From: Mycoplasmopsis mustelae
Lineage (GTDB): Bacteria > Bacillota_I > Bacilli_A > Mycoplasmatales > Metamycoplasmataceae
NCBI RefSeq assembly: GCF_004365095.1
Contig: NZ_SOCN01000001.1
Coordinates: 310,001-374,000 of the forward strand
Length of the DNA stretch: 64,000 nucleotides
Direction: 5' to 3'
The position numbers and the translations under genes are program-made. This document shows positions 9,999 through 20,900 of the stretch, in pieces; position 1 is the stretch's first letter, and the number at the start of each line of letters is the position of its first letter. The notes beneath the pieces were generated by a model. The model did not search any database, had not been told where the DNA came from, and was given only the letters and a program-made list of their open reading frames with translations.

Positions 9999-10027
9999 AA
10001 AACACATTTTGTGGATGTGTTTTTTTA
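9999..10027 (+). terminator. Intercistronic terminator between BMP gene and ABC ATPase
   Basis: AAAACACAT/ATGTGTTTT 9-bp stem with a 7-base loop and a T run, between the first and second genes of the transporter locus. Partial read-through would give more binding protein than transporter, a common arrangement. Confidence 0.8.
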
Positions 10028-10044
10028 TCTAAATAAAGGAAATT

Positions 10045-12354
10045 ATGCAAGAAATTAACGCAATAGAATTTGTGGGTATTTGCAAGTCGTTCGGTCAAAT
10101 TAAAGCTAACCAAAATATTTCATTTAAAGTTAAAAAAGGTACCATTCACGCCTTAATCGGTGAAAATGGTGCTGGTAAAAGTACTTTAATGTCAATATTA
10201 TTTGGACTTTATGAACCTGATAAAGGTTATATTAAAGTTAATAACAAAGAGGTTTTAATTAAACAACCAAACGATGCAAATAAACTACGCATCGGAATGG
10301 TACATCAGCATTTTAAATTAGTAGATGTATATACTAATTTAGAAAATATTGTTTTAGGCGCAGAGGATAATAATAAGATAACCAAAATTATTGATTATAA
10401 ACCTGCAATAAGAAAAATAAAAGCCATTCAAGAAACTTTTAATCTTTATTTTGACTTAAATAAAATAACCGGAAAAGAAACGGTTGCAACTCAACAAAAA
10501 GTCGAAATTATGAAAATGCTATATCGTGATTCTGATATCTTAATTTTTGATGAACCGACTGCTGTTTTAACTGACCAAGAGATTCAAGGTTTATTAGAAA
10601 CATTTAAATTATTCAGATCACAAGGTAAAACCATTCTTTTCATCTCACATAAATTGGGTGAAATAAAAGAGGTTTCCGATCATGCTACCGTATTACGTTT
10701 AGGCAAGGTAACAGGTGACTTCGACGTTAAAGATGTATCAATTGAAGAAATGGCCACTCGTATGGTTGGTGAAGAAGTTGAAATAGCCAGAAACGAATAC
10801 ACCAACACTTCCAATAATCCTATTGTACTTAGTTTAAAAAATATTACAACAACTGGTGAAAAACCTTTGAAAGATATTTCTTTAGACGTAAGATCTGGTG
10901 AGATTGTAGCCATCGCTGGTGTTGAAGGAAATGGTCAATTAGATTTAGAATACGTTGTTAGCGGAATGAAGAAACCCGAAACTGGTGATGTTTTACTATC
11001 GAAGACTGAATTAACAAACCAAAGACTTAAAGACATCAAAAAAAGTAACTTTATTAATTCATATACATACTTAAGTATTTCTATTTTATTATTCATTTTA
11101 TCACTAGTATTTTATTTAATAACACCTACCACAAGCGATCAAATTTATACTTTTAAAATCTTAGGAACACTATTTATTTTAAGTTTTGCTATATTTTTGG
11201 TAATCTTTATAAAAAAACAATTTGGTTGATTGATTAGTAAATATATTAACCAAATAGAGAAAAATCCTTGGCATAGGCTACACCGTTCTCAGAAGAATTT
11301 TGCTAGAAGTTCTATTATTTTAAGTGCTATTAGTTTTTTAGGATTTCTTATTTATATTCTTTTATTAAGCTCTTTAAAATCAGGTCCTATGCAACTTACA
11401 AATTGAATAGGATCAATCTCATTTTATATTATCGGATTTTTAATTATTTTATTAATGTCCGCTAGTTGAATAATAACGCAATATTATGTAGTTTTTGCTT
11501 CCGAATTAGGTGTTAAGACATGTAATAAATTACAAAAATTAAGTTATATAACTACAGGAACAGTGATCACAAACGTATTATTTACTTTCATAACTTTTAT
11601 AACAATTTTTGGTTTTTATAAAAGTCAAACATTTGATTTTGTTAGTGTAATTTATACATATATCGCAATGGGAGAAATAACATTTATTACATTTACAATA
11701 ATGATTGTTAATATTGCTTTAGTGTTTAAAGAAGATTATCAAAAAATGCAGACACAAACTATCGACGATTCATTTCTTTCATTAAACAATTTCAGCGTTC
11801 GCGATATTTCTCGTTTAGGTTTAACCTTTATACCTAGCGACAGACATAAACATGGATTAGTCTTAGATTATAACATTAAAAGCAATACAGTTTTAAGACG
11901 CCTATGAGATGCAGAATTCATCAAATTTGGAATTTTAAGAGATGCAAAAATTAAAAAAGAAAATCAAATAATTATTGACAAATTCGATGTTCGTGGTGCT
12001 AGAAAAGGTCTTTCTCAAGCACGCCAATTATCTGGTGGAAACCAACAAAAATTTATTGTTGGTCGCGAAATGAATACACCACATGATTTTATTTTAATTG
12101 TACAACCAACTCGTGGTTTAGACGTTGGGGCTATTAAAAATATTCACGAACAAATTTTATTAGAAAAGAAAAACGGAAAGGCTATTTTACTAATTTCATA
12201 TGAGTTAGATGAAGTTTTAGCATTAGCAGATAAGATTGCAGTTATTAATAGTGGTGAAATTTTAGCAATAAAAGATGTTAAAAACCTAAGTAGAACCGAA
12301 ATTGGTATTTATATGGCACACAAGAAAGGGGCAGAAGTTCATGCAAAAGCATAA
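10045..12354 (+). CDS. Nucleoside-type ABC transporter ATPase with membrane insertion in NBD2
   Basis: 769 aa, about 250 longer than the usual 510-aa double ATPase of BMP/sugar-type importers. NBD1 has GENGAGKST (39-47), GMVHQHFKL and ILIFDEPTAVLT, but its ABC signature reads VATQQKVEI in place of the usual SVGxQQ form. NBD2 starts normally (AIAGVEGNGQ, then TNQRLKDIKK), is interrupted at residues about 333-582, and resumes with VRDISRLGLTFIPSDRHKHG, LSGGNQQKFIVGRE and QPTRGLDVGA. The insertion holds about six hydrophobic helices with charged loops and three TGA-Trp, in one uninterrupted frame. The stop overlaps the permease start by 14 bases. Function as importer ATPase is inferred from family and neighbours; the role of the insertion is unknown. 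Confidence 0.92.
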
Positions 12355-13945
12355 TTCACAAGCAAATAAGTTTGCTAACTTTATGGAATCAACTCGTCGC
12401 TTCTTTCAATTTGAAGATAAAAAGAACACAAGACGTAAAATTTATTCTTCATTATGATCAATCTTTTTTGGTCTTTTATTAGCCTCGATAATTTATTGAA
12501 TTATTGGTTCAACAGGCAAAAACGCGCAGAACACTACAATCTTTACTTTTATTTCATATGTGTTTTCTTTTGCTACCGATTCATTAAAAACTAAAGACTT
12601 GTTATTATATTTCATCTTCTTTGGATTTGCCGGTTTAGGTGTCTCGCTTGGTTTTAAATCTGGATTGTTTAACATCGGGGTGGCCAACCAAATGACTACA
12701 CCTGCTATTATCTTTTTTACAATTTTAATCTCGGCAAGAATGGACACAAATAATATTCCCACTGCTTATTTAATCTTAATGCTTTTTATATTTATGATTG
12801 TCGGTTTTATAATGGGATCTATTTCCGGAATTCTAAAAGCTTATTTTAGGGTTCACGAAGTTATTTCAACAATATTTTTAAATTGAATTATCGCTTATTT
12901 ATCACAATATTTATTTAATGCGAGAAACGGTGCTTTTGGTTCTGATGCAAATCAATGATTTTCAGAAATTGGTGGTACAGCAACCATTTTCATAGAAGAA
13001 AATACAATTTTTAATTTTATATACGTTGGAATAATATTAGTTATAGTTGCTTCTGCTGTAATTTGATTTATATATTCAAAAACCACAATTGGTTATAAAA
13101 TAAAAATGGTTGGATTGAACAAAACCAATGCTAAATATGTGGGAATTAACGAAAAAATTATGACAGTAATAGTCATGGGTATTTCCGGTGGTTTAATTGG
13201 AATTGGTGGATTTTTCTACATTATCTTACAAAATGGTGCTTTATTAGCCAAAGGAGCCCCGCTCACAATAGGATTTGATTCTATAGCAATAGCACTAATA
13301 GCTTTAAATAGTCCAATTGGAGTAATATTAACATCTTGATTATATAGCTTCTTATATACTTCCGAATCCTTCTTCCAATCAGTACCTCAAGGAAGCGAAC
13401 AAATTAAGTCAGAATTCTTTATGCTAATTTATGGAATTATAATTTTTATAGCTTCACTTTCATTGATGTTCTATAAATTTAGAGTAATGAGATGATTCGC
13501 CAAATATAGTTATCTAATCACCAATAAAGCATATTGAAAAAAATTTAATATATATTGAAAACACAAATTTAATGAAACAATCCCTGGTCGTTTTAAACTA
13601 ATTCATAATTGAATACTTTTACAAAATAAGAAAATAAAATTTAAAAAGCAACAAAAAGAATATGAAAACTACGTTGCCCAAGAAATTCTAAGATCAAAAC
13701 AATATACTAACGAAAAACTTATGCAAATGTACAACGAATTTTCAAAGAAAAAAGTTGAGCAAATTCAGAAAATGGAAAGTTATGGTTTAAATGATTATAC
13801 TGATAAATTAAATATATTTAAAAACAATAAACACACTATGAAAGTAAAATATAATGAATTTAAAGAAGATTTATATATAAAATTTTTGGATTTAATTAAA
13901 CAAAAATATTTTAAAATCTTTAAAATAACCGAAGGAGACGCATAA
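12341..13945 (+). CDS. Nucleoside-type ABC permease 1, with long basic tail
   Basis: 534 aa. It belongs to the BPD-transp-2 permease family (NupB/YufP-like): GFAGLGVSLGFKSGLFNIGV near residue 100, VHEVISTIFLNW and the cytoplasmic-loop motif MVGLNKTNAKYVGI, which contacts the ATPase, then GISGGLIGIGGFF. About 8-10 TM helices end near residue 385. The last 150 residues are an unusual hydrophilic, Lys-rich, helical tail (KKQQKEYENYVAQE and similar), probably cytoplasmic. Typical members are near 350-370 aa. Translation is coupled to the ATPase (14-base overlap) and to permease 2 (TAATG). Confidence 0.92.
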
Positions 13946-14892
13946 TGGAAGTCATATTATCACATGCTGTATTCTTCTTTTGTATTTTACTTTTAGGTAC
14001 TATTTCTGGAATTTTTTCAGAGCGCGCCGGAATTGTAAATATTGCTATTAATGGTTTCATGGTTTTTGGAGCCGTGATATATGGTGGATATTCAACATTG
14101 TTTACTGAAGTCTTTAAATGGCAAAGTCTTTGATCTAACATTCCACTAATGTTTTTATCATCTATAACTACTATTTTATTTGCGTTATTATTTGGGTTTG
14201 CTGTAATTAAATTAAGAGCAGATCAAACCGTAGTTGGGTTTGCAATAAATATTTTAGCCGCAGGAATTGCTGCTTTAATGGTCTTATTAATTAGTCAAAA
14301 AGTTTTTGGTGGGATATATTTATCATTTAGAGAACGTCAAGAATTAGCTTTAAATACAGATGATAGTAAATTTGGTAATATTATTTCGTTAAAAGTATTT
14401 GTTACAGTAATTATTGCATTTTTTTCTTGATTTGCACTAAGAAAAACAAAATGAGGTTTGAGATTTCGTGCGATAGGGGAAAATCCACAAGCAGCCGATG
14501 TTGCTGGTATTAACGTTAACAAAATTAAATGAGAAGCGTTAGTAATTGTAGGTATTATTTCAGGTGTCGCTGGTTCTATATTTATACAATCAAATTACCT
14601 CGCAAACTTCTCTCTTACAAAAGATGTTAATGGTTTTGGATTCATTGCCTTATCTATTATGATTACTTCAAGATGAAAAGTTTCGCTATCTATTTTAGTA
14701 TCTGCATTTTTTTCATTACTATTATCGGTTTCATTTTACGGTACTGTTTCATTCGGGCCTTCGTTTGAACCGTATAAAAACATTTTCCAAGCCTTACCTT
14801 ATGCAGTAACCTTGATTGTCTTAATCTTAACAAGCAAAAATACTCAAGGTCCGGCCGCGGCGGGTATTCCTTATGACAAAAGTAAACGTTAA
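13945..14892 (+). CDS. Nucleoside-type ABC permease 2
   Basis: 315 aa with about 8-9 TM helices, normal length for NupC/YufQ-like permeases. Motifs: GTISGIFSERAGIVNIAING at the N-terminus, LRFRAIGENPQAADVAGINV as the ATPase-coupling loop, and GVAGSIFIQSNY. It forms the heteromeric channel with permease 1. Its ATG overlaps the previous stop by one base, and an AAGGAG lies just upstream. The gene ends in a shared terminator facing rplT. Confidence 0.94.
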
Positions 14893-14920
14893 AAAAGCCA
14901 TCTATACAGATGACTTTTTT
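14891..14920. terminator. Bidirectional terminator between ABC operon and rplT
   Basis: AAAAAG-C-CATCT pairs with AGATG-A-CTTTTTT around an ATAC loop, with A and T runs on both sides. It overlaps the permease stop and lies 6 bases beyond the rplT stop, so it serves both convergent units. Confidence 0.85.
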
Positions 14921-14925
14921 AAATA

Positions 14926-15276
14926 TTATGCTTCACTTGCTATCTTAACTAACATTGAGAATGTTTTTGGTTCATTAATAGCTAATTCTGAAAGCATTTT
15001 ACGGTTAATTGTAACATTCGCTTTTTTAAGTCCGCTAATAAATCTCGAATAACTCATTCCTTCTGCTCTAGTTGCAGCATTAATACGTGCAATTCATAGT
15101 TTACGGAAGTTTCTTTTTACTTGTTTACGGTCTCTAAAAGCATAAGTTCATGATTTTATAACTGCTTGTTTGGCAACTTTATAACCAATTGATTTATGAC
15201 CAAAATATCCTTTAGCTAACTTTAGTCATTTTTTACGTCTTGCTCTTGTAACTGTTCCACCTTTAACTCTTGCCAT
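14926..15276 (-). CDS. rplT: 50S ribosomal protein L20
   Basis: 116 aa, full length. The N-terminus [20 protein letters not shown] and the motifs [35 protein letters not shown] and [18 protein letters not shown] identify bL20, an early 23S rRNA-binding assembly protein. TGA encodes Trp in SWTYAF. It is the last gene of infC-rpmI-rplT. In other Firmicutes L20 represses this operon by binding its mRNA leader. Confidence 0.98.
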
Positions 15277-15329
15277 CTTAATTTCCTTTCATTAATTTTA
15301 GTGATCTTGCAGAAAAATAAATAACAAGA

Positions 15330-15518
15330 TTAAATAAGTGCTTTAAATCTTTTGAGGTCGCTTTTTGACATTTGAACTGACTTACGGGCTTGACGTTTTT
15401 GTTTGGTTGTTTTATTCTGCGCTAAGTGTGAACGGTAAGCTTGTTCTCTTAAGATTTTACCAGTTCCTGTAACCTTGATACGCTTTTTCAAAGCGCTCTT
15501 AGTTTTCATCTTTGGCAT
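15330..15518 (-). CDS. rpmI: 50S ribosomal protein L35
   Basis: 62 aa. The start is set at [13 protein letters not shown], 13 codons inside the longer open frame, because it matches the bL35 N-terminus and has AAGGAG at the right distance. The protein is extremely basic and ends [12 protein letters not shown]. Its first 20 bases overlap the 3' end of infC in another frame, so the two are translationally coupled. Confidence 0.97.
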   Translation of the reverse strand: MPKMKTKSALKKRIKVTGTGKILREQAYRSHLAQNKTTKQKRQARKSVQMSKSDLKRFKALI

Positions 15519-16122
15519 TTGTTTCTCCTTCTTGAGAACCTTTTTGCTCATTAACATTAAGATTCTTTTCTTTTAAGTATTTAGCGATTTTTGTTTTATT
15601 TGGTTGGAGATTCATATCTAAGAAACGTTCATTAACTAATTTTGGTTCAGTAGTTTTATCAGCTACATTTTCAACTTTTGCAAAAAATCTTTGCAACACA
15701 CTTTCGCCTAAATCTTTTCTTCCTAATTCGCGCCCTCTTAGTTTTACAGAAACCTTAATACGGTCGCCTTTTAAAAGAAATTCTTGAGCTTTTTTTGCTT
15801 TTGTAACTAAATCATTCTCACCAATTAACGGAGTTAAACGAATTTCACGATTTTGAATATTAGTTTGTTTTTCTTTGATTTCTTTTTGACGTTTTTTACG
15901 GTCGTATTTAAATTTTCCATAATCTAAAATTCTTGCGATAGGTTTAGGATCAATGCTAATTAAAACTAAATCCATTTTTTCACTCTTAGCTAATTCTATA
16001 GCTTCAGATGTAGTTTTTACACCTATTTTTTCACCAGTGCTTCCGATTAAGAAAACCTTTGGATAAGGAATATCATTATTAACATAATGCTCTGAAGCAG
16101 GTTTTTTTCTTTTATCTTGAAT
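15499..16122 (-). CDS. infC: Translation initiation factor IF-3
   Basis: About 207 aa. IF-3 binds the 30S subunit and checks the start codon. The N domain shows [35 protein letters not shown] and [17 protein letters not shown]; the C domain has [13 protein letters not shown] and [14 protein letters not shown]. No ATG lies at the true N-terminus. AAGGAG at 16132-16137 is followed by ATT codons at 16126-16128 and 16120-16122, and the second has the better 9-base spacing. An ATT start agrees with the autoregulated rare start known for infC. The C-terminus carries an extra acidic/Gln tail of about 35 residues. The leader has an attenuator. Confidence 0.93.
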   Translation of the reverse strand: MQDKRKKPASEHYVNNDIPYPKVFLIGSTGEKIGVKTTSEAIELAKSEKMDLVLISIDPKPIARILDYGKFKYDRKKRQKEIKEKQTNIQNREIRLTPLIGENDLVTKAKKAQEFLLKGDRIKVSVKLRGRELGRKDLGESVLQRFFAKVENVADKTTEPKLVNERFLDMNLQPNKTKIAKYLKEKNLNVNEQKGSQEGETNAKDEN

Positions 16123-16171
16123 AGTAATACTCTCCTTAAATAATTAAAAAGTTTGATTCGCTCTCCTACTA

Positions 16172-16195
16172 AAAAAGTATCAGAAGTATGATACA
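16172..16195 (-). promoter_or_regulatory. Leader attenuator hairpin upstream of infC
   Basis: On the minus strand GTATCA and TGATAC form a 6-bp stem with a 6-base loop followed by six T, about 50 bases before the infC start. A terminator inside the leader fits the L20-controlled transcription attenuation known for infC-rpmI-rplT in Bacillus; the L20-binding fold itself was not verified. Confidence 0.55.
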
Positions 16196-16406
16196 TTTTA
16201 ATTGTAGCTAAACCCAAGGCTATGGCCATCAGGTGAGATGTAATCTACTTTCTGCAATTAAATTATGTAATATTTTAGATTGCTTTCTAATTTTATCATA
16301 TTTAATTGCTTATATAAATTTGCTCAATATTATTTTTAAAACTTTTACATCTACGTGTAAGTTAAAAAACTTTCTATTTTATAAAAATATTGAAAAATTC
16401 CTTATT

Positions 16407-17276
16407 TTAGAATTCATCTTTATATTTTTGTGCTACTTTTTCTAGTTTCCGAAATCAATGATTAATTCCGCTTTTGCTAATAATAATATTATGTTCTTTT
16501 TGAAGTTGCTTTGCTAAATCAGTAAGAGAAATTCAGGGATTTTCTAATTTAATTTCAAATGAAATTAATTGTTGAGAATCAAATAATTCTATAAGTTTAT
16601 GTTGTTTAATGAATTTAATATTCTCTAGATGTTTATTAGAACTATAAACAATTTTTTTTAGATTAGAAATATCTATATTATTCATTCGGTTTGTTACATT
16701 TTCCATATCACGACCAATTTTTATATTTTGCAAATTAAATCAGGATTTTTTCGCACCAATTGCGGATAAAAAATCTAATAAATAATCTAACTTTTTTGTA
16801 TATGCTACATATTTTTCTTTACGCGTTAGCATATGAAATTCAAATTCGTATTCATTTAATTTATCAATAATATCTTTAGTATGTTGTTGATAATTAGTTT
16901 TTAGTTCCAAGTGATAAGAAGTAGAATTTTTATCAGAAATACTTCCCCCACCTACAAAAATTCCGGCAAAGAAAAAAGTTAAATTATTTTTAAAATTCAT
17001 TGAAAAATTAATTTTAAAGTCTTTTTTTAAAATTTTAATTTTAGTGTTGCTTGTGTCCTTTTGAAATAAGATGTTAATTTTATATAACTTAAGCACTACT
17101 TTATTTGCGATATAACTATTGCGAAGATTTAAAATATAATGATCATCATTTATAATAGCATTAGAAAAAATTAAACCATTCAAAAAAGAAACGATTTCAT
17201 CGTTTTTTTTAATATTATTAATAATTTCTTTTTTAATTTCTCTCGAAAACGAAAGTTTATTGCTTTTATTTTGCAT
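16407..17276 (-). CDS. whiA: DNA-binding protein WhiA
   Basis: 289 aa, normal for WhiA/DUF199. The N-terminal LAGLIDADG-like part contains LSFSREIKKEI and FFAGIFVGGGSISDKNS with YHLELKTNY, both family hallmarks. The C-terminal part is the HTH region (RMNNIDISNLKKIV, then SLTDLAKQLQKEH and SKSGINHWFRKLEK). WhiA regulates division and sporulation in Actinobacteria and affects chromosome segregation in Bacillus; a mollicute homologue has been reported to act on ribosomal protein genes. Three TGA-Trp. It is a monocistronic gene with TAAAAT six bases before the ATG and no Shine-Dalgarno sequence. Confidence 0.92.
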
Positions 17277-17282
17277 ATTTTA

Positions 17283-17288
17283 ATTTTA
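17283..17288 (-). promoter_or_regulatory. -10 element of whiA, probably leaderless
   Basis: TGTAAAAT on the minus strand; the TAAAAT hexamer is followed by 6 bases and then the ATG. No Shine-Dalgarno sequence is present. Confidence 0.55.
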
Positions 17289-17355
17289 CAAAAATCTATT
17301 TAGAATTTATAGAATCTTAATATAAATAATTAAAAATATATTTATAAATCTATAA

Positions 17356-17877
17356 TTAAAAAATAATATTTCTAAAGTCAAAGATATTGAATTAAGAAAT
17401 AATGATATAGATTCTGCAACTAAAAAAATTAATATTTTTAATATCAAACTTTTTTCCAAGTTTTATAAGGTAATTTTTGTAAAATATGCAACAATAAGTC
17501 GTTTCAACAACATTCCTACAAAAGTTTTATTAAAAAATAAATCGCTAACTCACTTAATAATTTTCGAAATATCTTTGTTTAACTTAATAAACACTCCAGA
17601 AATATCATTAATTACTTTGTTTATACTTGAAAACTACTTTTTTTCGTTATTTTGCATTATTTATAGAGAAAATAATTTAAACTTAAACAACATCCTTATC
17701 AATAATTTAAATTCTCTGTTTTTAGATTATTTTTATTTTAATAATTATTTAAAATCATTGAAAAGAACTAATAATGAACTAATTTTTCTAATATCTGTCT
17801 AGAGTAGGAAATCAAGTTTCGAAAAGTACCAAACGGTCAAACATATTTATCAAAATGTGATTTATTTCAAACTTTAA
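17356..17877 (+). pseudogene. Decayed gene of unknown family without start codon
   Basis: One frame is open from 17356 to TAG 17800-17802 (about 148 codons) with no ATG and no Shine-Dalgarno sequence, then continues in the same frame for 24 more protein-like codons (EKYQTVKHIYQNVIYFKL) to TAA at 17875. An in-frame nonsense codon and a missing start suggest a degraded gene. The product would be hydrophobic (LIIFEISLFNLIN, FILENYFFSLFCIIYREN). I do not recognise it. The rest of 17277-17995 holds only the whiA promoter and the leader of the next gene. Confidence 0.4.
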
Positions 17878-17995
17878 AAAGTTTATTAATTTTTTCTTTT
17901 AATATATGATTTTTTCTTTTTTTTCCTTTCTATATCTTTATTCTTAAAATTTCATTATAATTAAAATAACTTTTAAAATACTATAAGGATTGATT

Positions 17996-20900
17996 ATGAA
18001 AAAAATTTCAAAATATGTGAAGGTTTCATCGCTGGCAAGCGTTGCTAATATTGCGCTAATTTCTTGTCAAGCCCAAGAAACACCACAACAAAAACAAATA
18101 AATTTAGTTGATATAACTTATAGTAACATCACTGAAAGCTCAATTCAAATAAAGTTAGAATTTAATCAAAAACTAAAAAAGAATTCAAATGTTAAATTAG
18201 ATATTAACAAAAAAATTTATCAGATAAATTTAAAAACCGATACCAATATTGTAAATTTTAATATTACATCTCTAAACGCACACACAATGTATGAAATAAA
18301 TAATTTAAAAATTAGCGATATGGAAATTTCATTAAAAAGTATTAACAATAAATCATTTAAAACTAATAAAAAAGAGATTTTAGAAAATAACCTTCTAGGA
18401 ACAAAAATAAATGATGTAAAAATGAATTCTGCTTCAATAAATTTTATCTTCGCACATAACATTACCCAAAACAAGAAGGAGATAACGTTAACTATAAATT
18501 CAAAAAGTGTTAATGTCAAAAAAAATAGTATTGATAAAAATATCCTAACTGCAGAGCTTGATAATTTAAATATAAATACAATTTATACAATTACTAATCT
18601 AAATTTTATGAATCAAAAATATCTAATAAATTTAACTTTTCAAACTCTAAAAAACAAAATAGAAAAATCTGAACAAAAACCAACAGGCCCTGAAACATCT
18701 ATTCAGGATCAAAATACCAACGAACCGACAAAACAGCATGCAAAAAATCCTAAACCAAATAAACCAGAAATTTCCAAACCTACCGAACTTGATAAACTTG
18801 AAAATCAACTACCAAAAGAACCAAATAAAACTATTAATACTGAAGATAACCCAAAAATTCAAAATGAGACATCTATTCCGGGTGTTTATAAAAAAACAAA
18901 CGAATACGGAAATGTATATGACTTGCAAAAAGCAAATTTACTACAAAAAAATGAAATAAACATTAAAAATAGTGATTCTTTCAATGAATTAAACAAAAAT
19001 AATTTAATAACCAAGCACAACTTTTACACACAATATTTTAATGTTTTAGAAAATTATAATAAAAAAGAACAGGTCGAAAAAGAAACCACATTAATAGAAA
19101 AAACCAATATGGTTGATATTGATAATATTACAATTGGTAATAATCATATAACTCTAAATTTAAGTAATCAATCAAATCAAACAATAACATCTGCAGTGGT
19201 TTTAGTTAAAAGTTTTGATCATCATAATCCTTGAAGTAAATATATAAATTTAAATATTAATAATGGTCTAGCAACATTTTCAAAAAAATTATTAAATAAT
19301 TCAATTAACAAATATATTATTACTGAAATCATTATTAATAAGGAATTTAAACAAGTTTATAATATTGCCACAAAATACAAATTTAAAACTTCGCCTCAAA
19401 TAACAAACTTAAATTTAGAAAATTTTGATATTTATAAAAATGAAAATTCTAAAGAAATTTTTGCAACCGCAGGTTTCAACCTAACAAATGAACAATGACA
19501 AATTCTATATGATAAAGTTTTTGTATTTTATTTTGAGGTAAAACCTAAAGTATTTACTCCTGAAAAAGACCTTTTTGATCAAACCATTAATAATAATGAT
19601 AATTTTGATGAGAAAAACACTGTTCAAACATTCAAAAAAATTTACATTCCATTTAAACAATTACAAAAATTTTCATTAGCTGCTTTTCAAGAACAAATTT
19701 TATATAAACTAAAATATATAGATGTTGTAAATTCTGGTAGTTATCTGAATTTTTTAGACCGTATAGATATTTCAAATAAAAATATTGCTTTTGCATATAA
19801 TTTTGATTGAAACAATTCAAATATACACCTAAAAGATCAACTGTATGAAAATGATACAAAATTAGATAACAATCTTTATTTAAACCATGGGGGCTTGGTA
19901 ATCAAACAAGATTTAAAATTAGAAAATAATAAGGAAAATGCAAAAACTAAGATTAATTTTTCTATTAAAAACTTTGCTAACTTGTTAGATTTTAATTATG
20001 ATTTTTATAATCTCACACATAGATTTGCAAATAATAACTTTAAACAAAATAAAAAAGATTTTACTTTATTTAAAAACTCAAAACAACAAGATATTCACTG
20101 ATTCAAAACCAGGGACTATTTAAATAATGCAATCTTTAAAATTAATGATGCTAAAACAGAAGCCGTTGCAACTGTGAATTTAAATGATATTAATATGCAA
20201 ACAAGCGTTAATGATGAAGATGTGATTTTTTGATTTGTTTTTGAATTAGACTTAAATCCAAGAAAATCATATAATTTGACAGAAATAAATGATATTCCTT
20301 CGCGCGTTCGAGTTCCTGTTTCCTTAAAAAATATTAAACAGAAGCAACAAATGAATAATATCGATTTCCTTTTTGATTATATCGCTGAAGACAATTTATA
20401 TCAGCAAAGTTTATATCAAAAAATAAAAAACAAAATTCAATTTAATTTAATTTTTCAAAATAATCGTTTATCATTGCAAATAACTTCTAGAAATAGTAAT
20501 TTTAAATTTTATGATAACTTAACACTACACAATTTCCAAAACGAATCAGGTGGTTATATAAATCGTTTTGATTTCTTTGTAAACTGAGTTCAAGATAAAA
20601 AAACCAAAACCAAACAAATTACTTATCAACAACAAAAGAAATTAGATGCCAACTCCCTTTTAGGAGAGTCAACAGCATACAATAATACTTATGAGTTAAA
20701 AGCTTCTGATTATAGTGCAAATGGAGAAACTACCCCAAAACTTTTAGAAGAATTACCAAAAAAAGAAGATAGAGGGAAACGTCTGTTTAAGGAAGCAAAA
20801 TCTGTAGCATTAAACGAATCTAGAAGTCGTGCATTTTCAATTGAAAAAAATTTAGATGGAACTTGAAATATTTTTGCAAAAGTTAATGATAATCCTAACG

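Noticed and set aside
16047-16229. 60-codon minus-strand ORF at the start of infC
   Set aside because: It overlaps the infC leader and N-terminal coding region in another frame, and the attenuator hairpin lies within it; a leader peptide is not excluded but nothing supports it.
17990-17995. In-frame TTG start two codons before the ATG of the Mip-type gene
   Set aside because: The ATG has better distance to AAGGAT and gives a standard lipoprotein N-terminus.
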